Below are positions 4,445 to 5,740 of a stretch of 5,740 bases of DNA, piece by piece. Below the pieces are notes generated by a model. The model had not been told where the DNA came from, did not search any database, and saw only the letters and a list, made by a program, of their open reading frames with translations. Position 1 is the first letter of the stretch, and every line of letters begins with the position of its first letter. The position numbers were made by a program, and so were the translations under genes. The DNA is from Calditrichota bacterium. GTDB taxonomy: Bacteria > Zhuqueibacterota > Zhuqueibacteria > Residuimicrobiales > Krinioviventaceae. The stretch is from positions 1-5,740 of the forward strand of contig RPQV01000249.1 of assembly GCA_003818595.1 (NCBI GenBank), in the 5' to 3' direction.

Positions 4445-5740
4445 ATGACCCTATTGAGACGAAATATCATCCTTTTCACATCGATTTTTATTACTTTAAT
4501 CATTTATTTCACTTGGATTTATCAACCTCGTCTGCTCACCCATAATTTCCAACCGGCTTTTTACTTTGATGCTCATTTTCTTTCGCGATTTCTGCTTTAT
4601 CCCGGAGGCTTGACCGACGCTCTGAGTCTCTTTATTTTTCAATTCATGGAAAGTGACGGCGCAGGCTCTCTTGTCCTGTCAGCGACTCTGACTCTGACAA
4701 CCGTCACGATTTTCGCAATTCTTCAAAAGCAGAGATTGGATAAATTACCCTTACTCACATCTCTCATCCCGACCTCCCTCCTTTTGGTTTTGTTTGGGGA
4801 ATATAATACACCCTTGGTGATTGCGATTAAATTTACCCTGGTGCTGCTGCTTGTAAACGGTTTTCTCCGCGGCAAACAATGGATCCGTCTGCTGTATCTT
4901 GGCTTGTCGCCGCTGCTCTATGTTTTCCTCGGGGGTTGGTTTTATCTCTATTTCATTTTGCTCGCGCTTGTCGGGAACGTCATCGCCCAAAAATCGATCT
5001 CTGCTGTTTTACTGCCAGCGCTGTTCGGGATTCTCTATCTGTTGTCGGCCGTCATTTCCAGCCGATTCCTTTATCAGATTCCCTTGCGCGAGGCTTTCTT
5101 CTATCTTGTACCCTATGAATTTTATTATGGACTGATTCAATTTCAGCCAAACATGGCCTTTTATGGATTATGCGGCTCGCTTCCCCTGTTGCTGTTATTG
5201 CAGCGGTTCGGGGCTGTCATCGGTCAAAAATGGTTTAAAATCTCCCTGGTTCATGGCACGAAATCACGACGCCCCATCTTCGATGGCATCCTCGCTGCGA
5301 TCCTCCTGCTCATGGCAATGGCGGCAACGCTCAAGCCGGAACAGAAGAAAAAAGTCCAGATCGATGAATCAGCATCTGTAGGGAACTGGAACAAAGTGTT
5401 GAGGGAGACGAAAAAATTAAAGCATTATGATCGGCTGGTTGAATTTCACACCAATCGTGCCCTCTATTTCCGCGGCTGCCTCCTTGACAGTCTCTTCAAT
5501 TACGATCATCCGGCGGGCGTGAACGGCCTTTTTATCGACCGCGAGATGGCCAATCAAATTGCGCTCCCGGCAAGCGATCTTTATTTTGATCTGGCGCACA
5601 TCAACGCGGCTCAAGTGATGGCCTATGAATATCAGTCAAAATTAAGGTATAATCCCCGCATCATCAAACGACTGGTGCTCACCCACATCATCAACGGCCA
5701 ATATGCTGCAGCAGAAAAATTCCTGCGGATTCTTGAAAAA
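4445..5740 (+). CDS. DUF6057-like polytopic membrane protein (C-terminus outside window)
   Basis: The frame is open from ATG 4445 to the right edge: 432 codons without a stop. Hydrophobic stretches near residues 7-25, 76-94, 101-118, 122-140, 148-180 (one or two), 186-205, 239-256 and 280-296 give about eight membrane segments. A soluble helical domain follows from about 300. It shows features I recall from the Bacteroidota family DUF6057: FLLYPGGLTDALSLFIFQF (48-66) near the N-terminus, and in the tail an N-x-A-L segment (THTN-like FHTNRALYFRG, 334-344), HINAAQVMAYE (384-394) and LTHIINGQYAAAEKFLRIL (412-430), a TPR-like pattern. Function is unknown; an inner-membrane protein with a helical-repeat domain for partner binding is inferred. 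TTG 4436 is an alternative start with better Shine-Dalgarno spacing. A stop (TAG 4403) lies upstream in frame. No functional link to the divergent neighbour is visible. Confidence 0.93.
   Translation, partial: MTLLRRNIILFTSIFITLIIYFTWIYQPRLLTHNFQPAFYFDAHFLSRFLLYPGGLTDALSLFIFQFMESDGAGSLVLSATLTLTTVTIFAILQKQRLDKLPLLTSLIPTSLLLVLFGEYNTPLVIAIKFTLVLLLVNGFLRGKQWIRLLYLGLSPLLYVFLGGWFYLYFILLALVGNVIAQKSISAVLLPALFGILYLLSAVISSRFLYQIPLREAFFYLVPYEFYYGLIQFQPNMAFYGLCGSLPLLLLLQRFGAVIGQKWFKISLVHGTKSRRPIFDGILAAILLLMAMAATLKPEQKKKVQIDESASVGNWNKVLRETKKLKHYDRLVEFHTNRALYFRGCLLDSLFNYDHPAGVNGLFIDREMANQIALPASDLYFDLAHINAAQVMAYEYQSKLRYNPRIIKRLVLTHIINGQYAAAEKFLRILEK

Noticed and set aside
3928..4503. Minus-strand open frame of 191 codons filling the intergenic region
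   Set aside because: It lacks a clear ribosome binding site, overlaps the start of the plus-strand gene in antisense, would encode a very basic protein with few acidic residues and no recognisable motif, and shows no codon-position bias. Its length is somewhat more than expected by chance, so a homology search would be decisive.

Overview
The window looks like ordinary chromosomal DNA from a bacterium of the Fibrobacteres-Chlorobi-Bacteroidetes (FCB) sphere or a neighbouring uncultured phylum such as KSB1 or Calditrichota. This placement is inferred from gene content only. One gene encodes a giant secreted FG-GAP/VCBS + ASPIC/UnbV + Ig-repeat protein, a style common in those lineages. The other encodes a membrane protein resembling the Bacteroidota family DUF6057. 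No rRNA, tRNA, transposase, CRISPR array or phage gene is visible.

Layout: two large genes are transcribed divergently from a 578-bp A+T-rich intergenic region, and both run off the window. On the minus strand, from 3866 down to base 1, one frame stays open for 1288 codons. It encodes, in order, a signal peptide, a concanavalin A/LamG-like domain, seven FG-GAP/VCBS calcium-loop repeats (probably a complete seven-bladed beta-propeller), an ASPIC/UnbV domain, and at least six Ig-like (Big-1/invasin-type) modules of about 103 residues. The sixth module is cut by the window edge, so the C-terminus, where a secretion or anchoring signal would be expected, is not seen. On the plus strand, from 4445 to the right edge, a second frame is open for 432 codons. 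It encodes a protein with about eight membrane segments followed by a soluble helical domain.

The intergenic region (3867-4444) has no convincing protein gene. It holds a good sigma70-like promoter for the plus gene (TTG-type -35 and a perfect TATAAT, 17-bp spacing), which implies a leader of about 235 nt. It also holds several inverted repeats: a 7-bp dyad upstream of the minus gene, a 9-bp dyad next to the plus promoter, and mutually exclusive GC-rich pairings inside the leader. No promoter for the minus gene could be placed with confidence.

Nothing ties the two genes into one pathway beyond their shared divergent control region. The most notable points are the domain combination in the secreted protein and the structured leader upstream of the membrane protein. 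I do not see evidence for a new defence, mobile or RNA-guided system here.
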